Shown here: positions 1 through 10,690 of the stretch, in pieces | Numbering within the stretch: the stretch's first letter is position 1 | How the letters are laid out: every line of letters begins with the position of its first letter | Position numbers and translations under genes: made by a program | DNA from: Streptomyces erythrochromogenes | GTDB taxonomy: Bacteria > Actinomycetota > Actinomycetes > Streptomycetales > Streptomycetaceae | Reading direction: 5' to 3' | Length of the DNA: 64,000 bases | Assembly: GCF_036170895.1 (NCBI RefSeq) | Contig: NZ_CP108036.1 | Span: forward strand, 5,759,501 to 5,823,500 | Notes under the pieces: model-generated | Databases searched by the model: none | What the model was told of the DNA's origin: nothing | The model's input: only the letters and a program-made list of their open reading frames with translations

Positions 1-408
1 GTCGCCCGGCTCGGGCCGCAGGCGCTCCAGGGTGCCGCGCGGCCCGTTCTCGCCCTCCACCAGACTCTGCACGTGCAGATCCGCCGGCGCCTCGGCGAGC
101 GTGCGGACCAGCCGCTTCGCCGCCGCCGGCGGATACGCCCCCTCGGAGGCCGGGACGTCCACGGAGGTGCGCACCTTCATCGTGCGCAGATCGGCGACGA
201 CTCCGATGACCGAGCTCGTCCCGTCGATGCGCAGTTCGGCGGCGAGCCCGCCCTCGGCGCACAGCCTCTCGGCCGCCGCCCCGCGCCTCGCCCGCGGATC
301 GCTGCTGCGCCGGGCGCGCGGTACCGGCCGGGCTGTTCGTTCGTCGCGCTCCGGATACGGCGCGTCACCGGCGAACGCTGACGCTGCGGGGGAGAGGAGG
401 TCGGGCAA
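1..408 (-). CDS. Hypothetical protein, C-terminus cut by window edge
   Basis: A minus-strand frame is open from about 444 down to position 1 and reads on past the left edge, so the C-terminus is missing. The part below about 340 looks clearly coding, with G/C in most third positions and sensible segments such as GLAAELRIDGTSSVIGVVAD and KRLVRTLAEAPADLHVQSL. I do not recognise the family. The start is unsure: an in-frame TTG lies at 408 and an ATG at 180, and neither has a strong ribosome-binding site. The stretch between 300 and 408 is Arg/Pro-rich and could be a disordered N-terminus or untranslated. Confidence 0.5.
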   Translation of the reverse strand, partial: MPDLLSPAASAFAGDAPYPERDERTARPVPRARRSSDPRARRGAAAERLCAEGGLAAELRIDGTSSVIGVVADLRTMKVRTSVDVPASEGAYPPAAAKRLVRTLAEAPADLHVQSLVEGENGPRGTLERLRPEPGD

Positions 409-519
409 AGCCGGAAATGTATCGGAAGCGGCTGCGCGCGGCCCTTACGGCAGCACTGCGGGGCATGGGGGACACTGGAGGGGCTCTACCCCCTTCCGTG
501 TCCCCGAGGAGCTCTTCCC

Positions 520-708
520 ATGCCCCGCCTTGCCGTCTTCGCCGTTGTCGTGTGCGTCCTTGCTGTGGCCGCGGCCGTCGTCGCCTTCGTGGAGGGCAGC
601 TTCCTCGGGATCGTGTGGGTGCTGCTGGCGGGCCTCACGTCCAACATGGCCTGGTACTACATGCGCAAGGCCAAGGCCGAGAAGGCCGCGACCGCCCGCA
701 ACGCCTGA
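520..708 (+). CDS. Small two-helix membrane protein
   Basis: A 62-residue protein made almost entirely of two hydrophobic segments (about residues 3-25 and 28-46) followed by a short Lys/Ala/Arg tail that should lie in the cytoplasm. GAGGA stands about 8 bases before the ATG. It is convergent with the S41 peptidase gene, whose stop lies only 4 bases away. No family is recognised and no catalytic residues are visible; it could be a small membrane partner or regulator, but nothing here shows a function. Confidence 0.7.
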   Translation: MPRLAVFAVVVCVLAVAAAVVAFVEGSFLGIVWVLLAGLTSNMAWYYMRKAKAEKAATARNA

Positions 709-712
709 GCCG

Positions 713-1606
713 TCAGCCCCCGGCGGCCGCCCGGGCGGCCTTGAGCGCCGTGTCGAGTGCCTGATCGGCCGGGACCGGGACGTCGGGGACGACCCCGACG
801 CCCTCCCAGTTGCCGCCCGTCACCGTGCTGATCGTCCGGGCGGTCGGCACCGCCACCAGGACGTGCTCGCTCACCGCGTGCCGATCCGTGGGGTGCGCAC
901 CGCCCCGCGTGGTCTCGCCGACGAGGACGGCACGGCCGTGCGCCTGGAGGGTGTAGGCGACGTCCTCGCCGCCGGAGAAGGTGAGCGCGCTGGTCAGCAC
1001 GTACACGGGGCGGTCGAGGTAGCGGGGCGCGGGCAGGTGCGCCAACGTCCAGTACTGGCGGGTGGACCCGGTGGCGCGGTCGTAGATGTCGTTCAGGTGC
1101 ACCTGGTCGTCGGGGAAGAAGTAGCTGCACCACATCGCGGCCCCCTCCGGCGAGCCGCCCCGGCATGCGCGCAGGTCCAGGACGAGCGCGGAGCCGCGGG
1201 AGGCCAGCTGCATGGCGGCGCCGATCACGGCGGCCCCCTCGTCGGCCGTCGATATCAGGCGGACGTCGACGAGGGTGACGCCGCCCTCCAGCCGCTCGAC
1301 GCGCCGCACACCGTGGTTCTCGGCCTGCAGCAGTGCGAGGAAGGCCGCCCGTCCGGCGTCCTGGTCCTCCGGTTCCAGCGACTGCGGCTCCTCGACCCAC
1401 AGCAACCGCAGGTGCTTGTCCGGGCACACCTCCTGGATGTGCGCCGTGACCGTCTCGCACAGCGCCCGCTCGTCCAGGCCGTCGTACTCGCCGGCCGCGA
1501 GCCGGCGCCGGACCGCGGCGTCGATGTCCACGGCCTTCTCGGGGAACACGTACCCTGCGCCGATCCGCTCCAGGGCACGCTCGATGATCTCTTCGTGTGT
1601 AGGCAC
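713..1606 (-). CDS. S41 family (tail-specific-like) peptidase
   Basis: A 297-residue protein with the layout of the IRBP-like/S41 serine peptidases: an N-terminal helical cap, then the TSPc core. In the core, VLDLRACRGGSP, the likely nucleophile region TSALTFSGGEDVAYTL (Ser in TFSGG) and VGETTRGGAHP match the usual family blocks. No PDZ domain and no signal peptide are seen, so it may act inside the cell, unlike exported C-terminal processing proteases. The Ser-Lys dyad of classical Tsp proteases is not obvious, so peptidase activity is inferred from family resemblance. It lies downstream of the M50 protease gene on the same strand, but 69 bases separate the two. Confidence 0.8.
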   Translation of the reverse strand: MPTHEEIIERALERIGAGYVFPEKAVDIDAAVRRRLAAGEYDGLDERALCETVTAHIQEVCPDKHLRLLWVEEPQSLEPEDQDAGRAAFLALLQAENHGVRRVERLEGGVTLVDVRLISTADEGAAVIGAAMQLASRGSALVLDLRACRGGSPEGAAMWCSYFFPDDQVHLNDIYDRATGSTRQYWTLAHLPAPRYLDRPVYVLTSALTFSGGEDVAYTLQAHGRAVLVGETTRGGAHPTDRHAVSEHVLVAVPTARTISTVTGGNWEGVGVVPDVPVPADQALDTALKAARAAAGG

Positions 1607-1675
1607 GGCGGGTCATGCTAGGTGGCGGACGGGCCTGCGGCGACGGGTTTCCCGGCAAGGTCCGATCGATACGGC

Positions 1676-2476
1676 CTAGTCCTGCGGGACCTCGCAGACG
1701 CCGCTGCCCTCCTGCCAGAAACGGTAGAGGTCGCGGCCGCAGTACGTCTCCAGGTCCGACACGCCCAGCGCCGACAGCACCCCGTCCACCACGTCGAAGA
1801 AGAAGACGTTGACCGCCGGGATCCACAGCAGTGCGAAGACGGCGATCAGGCCGAACGGCGCCAGCGGCTCCACCTCGCGCCGCACCCGGTACGACAGCCA
1901 CGGCTCGATCACCCCGTAGCCGTCGAGGCCCGGCACCGGCAGGAAGTTCAGGATCGCCGCCGTCACCTGGAGCATCGCGAGGAAACCGAGCGCGTAGCGG
2001 AAGGCGAGCGGCACCCCGTCCAGGGCGTCCAGCCAGAAGGGTGCCGTGCAGACGATCGCGAAGGCCACGTTCGTCAGCGGTCCCGCCGCCGAGATCAGGC
2101 TGTGCTTCCAGCGGCCCCGGATCCGGTCGCGCTCGATGAAGACCGCGCCGCCCGGCAGGCCGATCCCGCCCAGGATCACGAAGACCACCGGCAGGACGAT
2201 GCTGAGCAGCGCGTGCGTGTACTTGAGGGGGTTCAGGGTCAGGTAGCCCTTGGCGCCGACCGTGAGGTCGCCGCCGTGCAGGGCGGTACGGGCGTGCGCG
2301 TACTCGTGCAGGCAGAGGGAGACGATCCACGCCGACGTCACGAAGAGGAACACGGCGAGCCCGGTGCTCGTCGAGTACCCGGTCCACACCGCCCAGCCCG
2401 TGACGGCCATGACGGCGAAGATGCCGAGGAATACCGAACTGATCCGCCGCTCGTGGCGGGTGCCCTGATGACCCAT
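1676..2476 (-). CDS. Site-2-protease-like (M50) membrane metalloprotease
   Basis: A polytopic membrane protein of about 266 residues with the zinc motif HEYAHA in one hydrophobic segment and the second M50 motif NFLPVPGLDGY further on, giving the metal ligands His, His and Asp. These mark intramembrane zinc proteases of the S2P/rseP-like group. There is no PDZ domain, so it belongs to the short form common in actinomycetes. I chose the ATG at 2476 (MGHQGTRHERR) over an upstream in-frame start because that extension is low-complexity Pro/Arg and would run into the divergent regulator's start. The substrate is unknown. It is divergent from the AfsR-like regulator, with 73 bases between them. 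Confidence 0.85.
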   Translation of the reverse strand: MGHQGTRHERRISSVFLGIFAVMAVTGWAVWTGYSTSTGLAVFLFVTSAWIVSLCLHEYAHARTALHGGDLTVGAKGYLTLNPLKYTHALLSIVLPVVFVILGGIGLPGGAVFIERDRIRGRWKHSLISAAGPLTNVAFAIVCTAPFWLDALDGVPLAFRYALGFLAMLQVTAAILNFLPVPGLDGYGVIEPWLSYRVRREVEPLAPFGLIAVFALLWIPAVNVFFFDVVDGVLSALGVSDLETYCGRDLYRFWQEGSGVCEVPQD

Positions 2477-2549
2477 GCGGGGAAACCTATCCCGGGCCGC
2501 GCGCGGAAAACGGTTCGGGGCCGGGCCGGGGTCCGGGGACAATGGGCCG

Positions 2550-5500
2550 GTGCGTTACGCGATCCTCGGCTCCGTCCAGGCCCTCCGCGACGACGGGACC
2601 CCCGTGGCCGTCGGCGGGGCGCGCCTGCGCGCGCTCCTGACGGCGCTCGCGCTGCGCCCGGGGCGGGTGGTGCCGGCCCGGCTGCTGGTAGACGAGGTGT
2701 GGGACGGCGCCCCTCCGTCCGACGCCGTGGCCGCCCTGCAGGCCCTCGTGGCCCGGCTGCGCCGGGCGCTGGGGCGCACCGCCGTGCTGTCCGCCGACGG
2801 CGGCTACCGGCTGGCCGCCGAGCGCGAGGACGTCGACCTGTACCGGTTCGAACGGCTGGCTCGGGCCGGCGCCGAGGCGCGGGACCCGGCCGAGGCCGCC
2901 GCCCTGTACGACGAGGCCCTCGCCCTGTGGCGCGGACCGGCCCTCGCGGACCTGCCCGACCCGGCCGCGGAGGCCGCCCGCTGGAACGCCGTACGGATGG
3001 AGGCGCGCCGGGGCCGGCTCACGGCGGCCCTGGCCCTGGGCGAGGCCGAGCACTCCCTGCCGGAGCTGACCGCGCTGTGCGCGCAGCAGCCGCTGGACGA
3101 GCCGCTCCAGGCGCTGCGGATCCGGGCCCTGCGCGACGCGGGCCGCCCGGCGGAGGCCCTGTCCGCCTACGACGACGTCCGCCGGGACCTGGCCGACCGG
3201 CTCGGCACGGACCCCGGCCCGGTCCTGCGCGCCCTGCACGCCGAACTCCTGGCCCCGGCGGACTCCGGCCCGGCGACCTGGCCTGCGACCGCCGGGCCGA
3301 GGTTCGCCCACCCCGGCGGCCCGGAACACCCGGGCCATGCCCATGGCCCGGCCGCGCCCTATGGTCCGGCTGCGGGCCACGGTCCGGCTGCGCCCCATGA
3401 CCACGCCTCGGCCTCGGGCCCCGGCCCAGGCTCCACCCCCGGCCCGGCCTCCGCCCACGGCCCGGTCTCGGGCCATGCCCCGGTCTCGGGCCATGCCTCG
3501 GCTTCGGGCCCCGGCCCGGCCTCCGCCCACGGCCCGGTCTCGGGCCACGCCTCGGCTTCGGGCCCCGGCCCGGCCTCCGCCCACGGCCCGGTCTCGGGCC
3601 ATGCCTCGGCTTCGGGCCCCGGCCCGGTCTCAGGCCCCGGCCCGGCCTCGGGCCATGCCTCGGCGTCGGGCCCCGGCCCGGGCCATGCCCAGGTCCCGGG
3701 CCATGCCCAGGTCCCGGGCCATGCCCAGGTCCCGGGCCGTGGCCCTGGCCACGGCCCGGCCGGGTCCATCCACGCCTCCTCGCCGCCGGCCGCCCGGGCC
3801 CCCGCCCCGTCCGGCCAGGGCAGCGGCAATCTGCGGGCACGGCTGACCACCTTCGTCGGCCGGGAGGACGACATCCGCGTCATCGGCGACGATCTCGCGC
3901 GGGCCCGGCTCGTCACGCTCCTCGGGCCCGGCGGCGCCGGCAAGACCCGGCTCTCGCAGGAGGCCGCCGAGGCGCACGAGCCGCGCGGCGGATGGCCCGA
4001 CGGCGTGTGGCTGGTCGAGCTGGCCCCCGTCGACGACCCGGAGGACGTCGCCGAAGCCACCCTCGCCGCAGTCGGCGCACGTGAGACCAAGCTGCGCGGC
4101 GCCGCCGCCGAGGAACTGCGGGCGCTGACCGACCGCAACGGCGACGACCCCCTCCACCGGCTCGCCGAGCACTGCGCCCACCGCAGGCTGCTGCTCGTCC
4201 TCGACAACTGCGAGCACGTCGTCGAAGCCGCCGCCGAGCTCGCCGAGCGCCTCCTCACCCACTGCCCCGGCGTCCAGATCCTGGCCACCAGTCGCGAACC
4301 CCTCGGGGTGCCGGGGGAGTCCCTGCGCCCCGTCGAACCGCTGCCCGACCCGATCGCGCTGCGGCTCCTCGGCGACCGCGGGGCGGCCGCCCGCGCCGGG
4401 TTCACCGTGGACGAGGACCCGGCCGCCGCCGCCGAGATCTGCCGCCGTCTCGACGGGCTGCCGCTCGCCATCGAGCTGGCCGCGGCGCGCCTCAGGCTGC
4501 TGACGCCGCGGCAGATCGCGGACCGGCTGGACGACCGTTTCCGGCTGCTGACCAGCGGCGCCCGTACGGTGCTGCCGCGCCAGCAGACCCTGCGGGCCGT
4601 CGTCGACTGGTCCTGGGACCTCCTCGACGAGGCCGAGCGCACCGTCCTGCGCCGGCTGTCCGTCTTCGCGGGCGGCTGCGACCTCGCCGCCGCCGAGGCC
4701 GTCTGCGCCGACCCGGCCGGGGACACCGCCCGGGACGTCGCCGACACCCTCGGCTCCCTCGTCGACAAGTCCCTCGTCGTCGCCGCTCCCGCCCCCGACG
4801 GCTCCGGTATGCGCTACCGCCTCCTGGAGACGGTGGGCGAATACGCCGCCGAGCGCCTCACCGAAGCCGGCGGCGACCGCGAGGACACCGCCCGCCGCCA
4901 CCTCGTCCACTACCGCGAGCTCGCCCGGACCAGCGACCCCCTGCTCCGCGGCCGCCGCCAGCGCGAGACGGCGCAGCGGCTGGCCACCGAGTACGAGAAC
5001 ATCCGTACGGCCCTGCGCCGGGCCGTCACCACCCGCGACGCGGACGAGGCGCTCTGCCTCGTCCACTCCCTGGGCTGGTACTGGCACCTCCTCGACCAGC
5101 GGGCCGAGTCCCGGCACTGGGCGGAGGCGGTCGCGACCCTCGGCCCCAACCCCTTCGTCGCGCCCGTCGTCCCGGCGGAGCCGGTGTACGGACAGCTCGT
5201 GGACGCGCCGCCGCCCTACACGGGCGAGGTGCTCGCCGAGGCCTGGCGCGCCCTGCACCTGGTCCGGCTGGCGGCCCGGGACCAGACCAACAAGGACTGG
5301 GACGACCCCGAGGTCCGTGCCCTGGTCGACGGGGTGATCGCCACCTACCGGCCCGGGCTGCCGCAGACCTGCCGCACGCCGGCCTCCCTGTGGATCTACG
5401 CCGTCATGATCGCGGGCGACGCCGGGCTGCTCAAGCGGGTCGTCGACGCGACCGTGGCCACCACCCGCGCGCTCGGTCACCGCTGGGAGCTGGCCTCCGC

Positions 5501-6356
5501 CCTCCAGCTGCGCGCCAACATCCTCGCCAACCGCTCCGACTGGGCGGGCGACGCCGCCCGCGACGCCGACGAGAGCCTGGAGCTCTTCCGGGAACTCGGC
5601 GACGACTGGGGCTGCGCGGAGGCGCTCTCCGCCCGCGCCGAGTCCCGGGAGCGGCGCGGCGAGCACGCCCTGGCCGCCCGCGACTACCGCGAGGCGATCG
5701 CATACGCCGAACGCCTCGGCGCGAAGGCGCAGGTGACGGTGTTGCGCGTGCGGATGGCCGGCACGCTCACCGAGAACGGCGAGATCGCGGAGGCGGAGCG
5801 GATCCTCACCGAGATCACCGCCACGGTGCAGCAGTTCGGCAACGAGGCGATGCCCGCCGCCCGGATGTTCCTCGCGGGCATCCTCGGCCGTACCGGGCGG
5901 ATCGACGAGGCCCGTGTGCAGATCCAGGTGCTGCGCGAGGAGTTCGCCTTCGGCGCGTACGCCATCTTCGACGTGTTCCTGCTCGCCACGTCGGCCTGGC
6001 TGGACAACCAGGACGGCCGCTACGAGGACGCCCTGCAGGGGATCCGCGACGCCACGGCCGCCTTCCGGCACCCGCTGGCACTGATGGTCGCCCCGCACCT
6101 GCCCGCCACGTTCCTGCTGACGGCCGCCGTATCCCTGGTGTCGCCGGGCGGCCCGCAGCGGGAGCACGACGGTGCCCGGCTGCTCGGCGCCTACCGCGCC
6201 CTGCTGCCGCCCGACCACTTCCCGGTGACCACGGAGCGCGAGGACTTCGCCTTCGCCGAGAAGCAGGCACGGTCGGCGCTGGGCGACACCGCCTACGAGG
6301 CGGCGTACGCCGAAGGCGGCGGCCTCACCCTGGAGGAGGCCACCGCCCTCGTCTGA
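2550..6356 (+). CDS. AfsR/SARP-like regulator: BTAD, NB-ARC ATPase, C-terminal helical repeats
   Basis: A protein of about 1,268 residues starting at GTG 2550 ([12 protein letters not shown]), which matches the conserved start of the OmpR-like DNA-binding domain of this family. Order: winged helix (about 1-95), bacterial transcriptional activation domain (about 95-240), a long Gly/Pro/His/Ala/Ser linker with tandem repeats (about 250-410), STAND-type NTPase with P-loop GPGGAGKT near residue 459 and [10 protein letters not shown] as the Walker B region, then a TPR-like helical C-terminus. Such proteins are typically ATP-dependent activators of secondary metabolism or differentiation genes. No biosynthetic cluster is adjacent, so the target is unknown. 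The linker repeat is the odd feature: homologues usually have a short linker here (from memory). Confidence 0.88.
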   Translation: MRYAILGSVQALRDDGTPVAVGGARLRALLTALALRPGRVVPARLLVDEVWDGAPPSDAVAALQALVARLRRALGRTAVLSADGGYRLAAEREDVDLYRFERLARAGAEARDPAEAAALYDEALALWRGPALADLPDPAAEAARWNAVRMEARRGRLTAALALGEAEHSLPELTALCAQQPLDEPLQALRIRALRDAGRPAEALSAYDDVRRDLADRLGTDPGPVLRALHAELLAPADSGPATWPATAGPRFAHPGGPEHPGHAHGPAAPYGPAAGHGPAAPHDHASASGPGPGSTPGPASAHGPVSGHAPVSGHASASGPGPASAHGPVSGHASASGPGPASAHGPVSGHASASGPGPVSGPGPASGHASASGPGPGHAQVPGHAQVPGHAQVPGRGPGHGPAGSIHASSPPAARAPAPSGQGSGNLRARLTTFVGREDDIRVIGDDLARARLVTLLGPGGAGKTRLSQEAAEAHEPRGGWPDGVWLVELAPVDDPEDVAEATLAAVGARETKLRGAAAEELRALTDRNGDDPLHRLAEHCAHRRLLLVLDNCEHVVEAAAELAERLLTHCPGVQILATSREPLGVPGESLRPVEPLPDPIALRLLGDRGAAARAGFTVDEDPAAAAEICRRLDGLPLAIELAAARLRLLTPRQIADRLDDRFRLLTSGARTVLPRQQTLRAVVDWSWDLLDEAERTVLRRLSVFAGGCDLAAAEAVCADPAGDTARDVADTLGSLVDKSLVVAAPAPDGSGMRYRLLETVGEYAAERLTEAGGDREDTARRHLVHYRELARTSDPLLRGRRQRETAQRLATEYENIRTALRRAVTTRDADEALCLVHSLGWYWHLLDQRAESRHWAEAVATLGPNPFVAPVVPAEPVYGQLVDAPPPYTGEVLAEAWRALHLVRLAARDQTNKDWDDPEVRALVDGVIATYRPGLPQTCRTPASLWIYAVMIAGDAGLLKRVVDATVATTRALGHRWELASALQLRANILANRSDWAGDAARDADESLELFRELGDDWGCAEALSARAESRERRGEHALAARDYREAIAYAERLGAKAQVTVLRVRMAGTLTENGEIAEAERILTEITATVQQFGNEAMPAARMFLAGILGRTGRIDEARVQIQVLREEFAFGAYAIFDVFLLATSAWLDNQDGRYEDALQGIRDATAAFRHPLALMVAPHLPATFLLTAAVSLVSPGGPQREHDGARLLGAYRALLPPDHFPVTTEREDFAFAEKQARSALGDTAYEAAYAEGGGLTLEEATALV
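3310..3765 (+). repeat. In-frame minisatellite (54-bp and 18-bp units) inside the AfsR-like gene
   Basis: Near-identical 54-bp units begin at 3486, 3540 and 3594, each encoding an 18-residue block with [18 protein letters not shown] character. They are followed by three 18-bp units encoding GHAQVP (about 3680-3735). Every unit is a multiple of three, so the reading frame is kept. The composition is Gly, Pro, His, Ala and Ser with almost no bulky hydrophobic residues, as expected for a disordered linker between the BTAD and the NTPase. Confidence 0.9.
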
Positions 6357-6413
6357 CCCGGCCCCCGGCCGGTGCCCGTCCGGGACGCGATCCGGAGTGG
6401 ACCGGTCCGCGGG

Positions 6414-7261
6414 TCAGGTCTTCTGGCGGAACTTCCGGACCGCGAGCGGCATGGTGACCGCCGTGATGGCCAGCGACCAGATCAGCGTCATCCACACCGA
6501 GTCGCCGACGGGAGTGCCGTTGATCAGGGCGCGGGCGGCGTCCGCCAGGTTCGACAGCGGGTTGTAGTCCGTGAAGGACTGCAGCCAGCCCGGCATCGTC
6601 GACGGCGGGGCGAAGATCGAGCTGCCGAACTGCAGCGGCATCAGGACCAGCATCGCCATGCCCTGGACGGCCTGGGCGGTCTTCATGGTGAGCCCGAGCA
6701 GGATGAAGATCCACATCAGTGCGCTGCCGAAGACGGCCGACAGCCCGATGGCGAGGAACAGGTCCAGCACCGAGGACTTGATCGACAGGCCGAGCAGGAA
6801 GCCCACGCCCAGCAGGATCGCGATGGCCACCATCATCCGGCCGAGCTCGACGACGATCTTGGCAAGGAGCACGGACGACCGGGCGATCGGCATGGACCGG
6901 AACCGGTCCATCACGCCCTTCTTGAAGTCGTCGTTGACGCCGGTGCCCACCGCCATCGCGATGTTCATGCCCATCATGGCCATGAGGCCCGGGACCACGT
7001 AGTTCACGTAGTCCGCCTGGTTGCCCTTGCCGGAGATCGCGCCGCCGAAGACGAACACGAACAGCAGCGTGAAGATGATCGGCATGAACAGGACGTCGAA
7101 CATCGACTCCGGGTCCTGCTTGATCTGCAGGGCGTTGCGGCGCACCAGGGCGCCGATGTGCCGCAGGTTGGCCCGCAGGCCGATCCGTCCCTCACCGCGG
7201 GCGGCGGCCACCTTGGCCGGACCGGGCGCGGCGGGGGCGGGCTTCGTCGTGGTTACGGTGC

Positions 7262-7265
<4 letters not shown>
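6414..7265 (-). CDS. ABC-2 type exporter permease (DrrB-like)
   Basis: A 283-residue permease with a polar N-terminus and about six hydrophobic segments, including FMPIIFTLLFVFVFGGA and the ABC-2 style loop GVMDRFRSMPIARSS. It pairs with the upstream ATPase: its ATG at 7265 overlaps the ATPase TGA (ATGA), so the two are translationally coupled. DrrAB-type pairs export drugs or self-made metabolites; the substrate cannot be read from the sequence. No TetR or other regulator gene is directly adjacent. A longer open frame continues upstream across the ATPase gene but is not coding. Confidence 0.9.
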
Positions 7266-8275
<1,010 letters not shown>

Positions 8276-8348
8276 GCCCACCATGGGACCAGGCGCCACT
8301 GACAAAGCACCGACAGGCGACCGACAAAGGTACGACAGACATACGACA

Positions 8349-8373
8349 GCCCGCCGACGCGAGGTCGGCGGGC
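8349..8373 (-). terminator. Hairpin terminator after panB
   Basis: A perfect 10-bp stem (GCCCGCCGAC paired with GTCGGCGGGC) around a 5-base loop, 48 bases past the panB stop and before the ABC ATPase gene on the same strand. There is no clear U-tract, as is common in streptomycetes. It probably ends panB transcription. Confidence 0.75.
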
Positions 8374-8420
8374 CGTCTCAGTGGTTCACCTCACAGCGGC
8401 GGGGCGCACCGGCGTCCGTG

Positions 8421-9290
8421 TCAGTGGAAGGCGTGCTCCGCCTGCGGGAACGTGCCGCCGACGACGTCCTCGGCGAAGGCCTTCGCCGCGTCCGTCATGG
8501 TCTCGCGGAGCTTCGCGTACTGCTTGACGAACTTCGGCATCTTTCCGCCGGTCAGGCCCATCATGTCGGTCCACACCAGGACCTGGGCGTCGCACTCCGC
8601 GCCCGCGCCGATGCCGACCGTCGGGATGTGCAGGGACCGGGTGACCTCGGCGGCCAGCTCGGCCGGAACGAGTTCCAGCACCACCGCGAACGCGCCCGCG
8701 TCCTGCGCGGCCTTCGCGTCGCGCAGCAGCTGGTGCGCGGCCTCGTCGCCGCGGCCCTGGACCCGGTAGCCCATGGCGTTGACCGACTGCGGGGTCAGAC
8801 CCAGGTGGGACATGACGGGGATGCCCGACTGCACGATCAGCTCCGTCTGGGCCAGCGAACGCTCGCCGCCCTCCAGCTTCACGGCGCCCACTCCGGCCTC
8901 CTTGACCAGGCGGGTCGCGCTGCGCAGCGCCTGCACGGCGCCCTCCTGGTACGAGCCGAACGGCATGTCGCCGATGACCAGCGCACGGCTGGTGCCGCGT
9001 ACGACGGCCGCCGAGAGCATGGTCATGTGGTCCATCGTCACCGGGACGGTGGAGTCGAAACCGAGGTGGCAATTGCCCATCGAGTCGCCGACGAGGATGA
9101 CCGGGATGCCGGACTCGTCGAAGACGGACGCGGTCATCGCGTCGTAGGCGGTGAGCATGGGCCACTTCTCGCCGCGTTCCTTGGCGAGGGTCAGGTCGCG
9201 GACGGTGATGCGCCGGGTGCCCGTGCCTCCGTACAGGGTGGGGGAGGCGGCGGCTGCGGGTTCGCGGGCAGGCGAAACGGCGTGCGTCAT
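8421..9290 (-). CDS. panB: 3-methyl-2-oxobutanoate hydroxymethyltransferase
   Basis: PanB transfers a hydroxymethyl group from 5,10-methylene-tetrahydrofolate to alpha-ketoisovalerate, giving ketopantoate, the first committed step to pantothenate and CoA. The protein has about 289 residues and shows family blocks MLTAYDAMTASVFDE, ILVGDSMGN (metal-binding Asp), GDMPFGSY, VKLEGG, MSHLGLTPQS and VGIGAGAECDAQVLVW. Start: ATG 9290 has AAGGAG eight bases upstream, which I prefer over an in-frame ATG at 9311. The 20-residue Ala-rich N-terminal extension is common in streptomycete homologues. It acts in the cytoplasm. No other pantothenate gene is adjacent. Confidence 0.97.
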   Translation of the reverse strand: MTHAVSPAREPAAAASPTLYGGTGTRRITVRDLTLAKERGEKWPMLTAYDAMTASVFDESGIPVILVGDSMGNCHLGFDSTVPVTMDHMTMLSAAVVRGTSRALVIGDMPFGSYQEGAVQALRSATRLVKEAGVGAVKLEGGERSLAQTELIVQSGIPVMSHLGLTPQSVNAMGYRVQGRGDEAAHQLLRDAKAAQDAGAFAVVLELVPAELAAEVTRSLHIPTVGIGAGAECDAQVLVWTDMMGLTGGKMPKFVKQYAKLRETMTDAAKAFAEDVVGGTFPQAEHAFH

Positions 9291-9578
9291 TGCAACTGCT
9301 CCTTGTGTCATCTCGAGGCACCCTTACGGTGTCCCCGGACTCACTCACCATGGTGGCATCCCCGGGGCCGTGGGCGGAAGTGGTGCGGGCGGCCCGCCGC
9401 AGCGGGTACGCCAATGTGCGCGTTTCGTGACAAGCGGAACCCCCTGCGTACGGCCGTTCGTCCTCCCGGACGTGCGACCGCGACGGACGGTCGTGACGTA
9501 CGGCACGGAAGGCTCCGCTTCATCGCCTAGGGTCAAGGGGCGGGGACGGAGCGCGAGCACGGCAGTGAGGGCAGCGGC

Positions 9579-10607
9579 ATGGCACAGGCGTACAGGACGG
9601 AATCGGGGAACGGCGGCTCGGAGCACGAGCACTCCGAGCCCCGCTTCCGGCGCCGGCTGGCCGAACTGAGCAGGGACCCGGGCATCTGGCGGCGGGGCCT
9701 GGTCCTGGCCGCGACCGCCGTACTGCTGTCGCTGGTCATGATCTTCCACGCCGAGCTGCCCAACGACGTGGGCAACCTCGGCAGCCTCACCGAGACCTTC
9801 CTGCCCTGGCTGGGTCTGGCCGTTCCGCTTCTGGTGGGGGGCGCCGTCTTCCGCCGGTCGGCGACCGCGCTGATCGCGGTCCTGCTGCCCGCGGTGGTCT
9901 GGCTGAACCTCTTCGGCGGCCTGGTCTTCGACAAGTCCGGCACCGGCGGCGACCTCGTCGTGGCCACCCACAACGTCGACGCCGACAACCCCGACCCGCG
10001 CGGCACCGCCGAGTCGGTCGCCCGCTCCGGTGCCGACGTCCTGGCCCTCACCGAGCTCAAGGGCAGTGTCGTCCCCGTCTACGAGAAGGCGCTGGCGAGC
10101 GCCTACAAGTACCACTCGGTCGAGGGCACCGTCGGCCTGTGGAGCAAGTACCCGCTGAGCGGCAGCGCCCCCGTCGACATCCGGATGGGCTGGACCCGGG
10201 CCATGCGGGCCACCGTCGCCACCCCGCAGGGCGAGGTCGCGGCCTTCGTCGCCCACCTGCCCTCGGTCCGGGTCAAGCTGAACGCGGGCTTCACCGCCAA
10301 CCAGCGCGACGACAGCGCCGACGCGCTGGGCGCCGCGCTCGCCGCCGAACCCCTGAAGAAGGTCCTCCTCCTCGGCGACCTGAACGGCACCATGAACGAC
10401 CGCGCCCTGTCCGAGGTCACCTCGCAGATGCGCTCCACCCAGGGCGCGGCCGGCGACGGCTTCGGCTTCAGCTGGCCGGCGCAGTTCCCGATGGCCCGCA
10501 TCGACCAGATCATGGTCCGCGGGATCCGGCCGGAGGCCTCCTGGACCCTGCCCCGCACGGGCAGCGACCACCTGCCGGTCGCCGCGCGGCTGACGGTGAA
10601 CAAGTAG
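9579..10607 (+). CDS. Membrane-anchored endonuclease/exonuclease/phosphatase family protein
   Basis: A 342-residue protein with a cytoplasmic N-terminus, three hydrophobic segments (about 39-57, 68-87 and 90-112) and an extracellular EEP domain. In the domain, ATHNVDADN, LALTELKG, LLLGDLNGT (Asp/Asn of the metal-binding motif) and a final SDHLPVAARL carry the usual catalytic Asn, Glu, Asp and His. This architecture is common in actinomycetes, where the phosphodiesterase or nuclease substrate outside the cell is not established. GAGGG stands upstream of the ATG. It is divergent from panB across 288 bases and convergent with nadE, sharing a strong hairpin. Confidence 0.88.
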   Translation: MAQAYRTESGNGGSEHEHSEPRFRRRLAELSRDPGIWRRGLVLAATAVLLSLVMIFHAELPNDVGNLGSLTETFLPWLGLAVPLLVGGAVFRRSATALIAVLLPAVVWLNLFGGLVFDKSGTGGDLVVATHNVDADNPDPRGTAESVARSGADVLALTELKGSVVPVYEKALASAYKYHSVEGTVGLWSKYPLSGSAPVDIRMGWTRAMRATVATPQGEVAAFVAHLPSVRVKLNAGFTANQRDDSADALGAALAAEPLKKVLLLGDLNGTMNDRALSEVTSQMRSTQGAAGDGFGFSWPAQFPMARIDQIMVRGIRPEASWTLPRTGSDHLPVAARLTVNK

Positions 10608-10624
10608 CGGCGCGCACACGGCGG

Positions 10625-10666
10625 CGCGGAGGGGCCCCACCGGTGATGCGGTGGGGCCCCTCCGCG
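10625..10666. terminator. Bidirectional hairpin between the EEP gene and nadE
   Basis: A perfect 18-bp stem beginning CGCGGAGGGGCCCCACCG with a 6-base loop GTGATG, lying between two convergent genes. It should terminate both transcripts. Confidence 0.9.
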
Positions 10667-10690
10667 TTCCGCCGGGCCTGTCCGGTGGGC

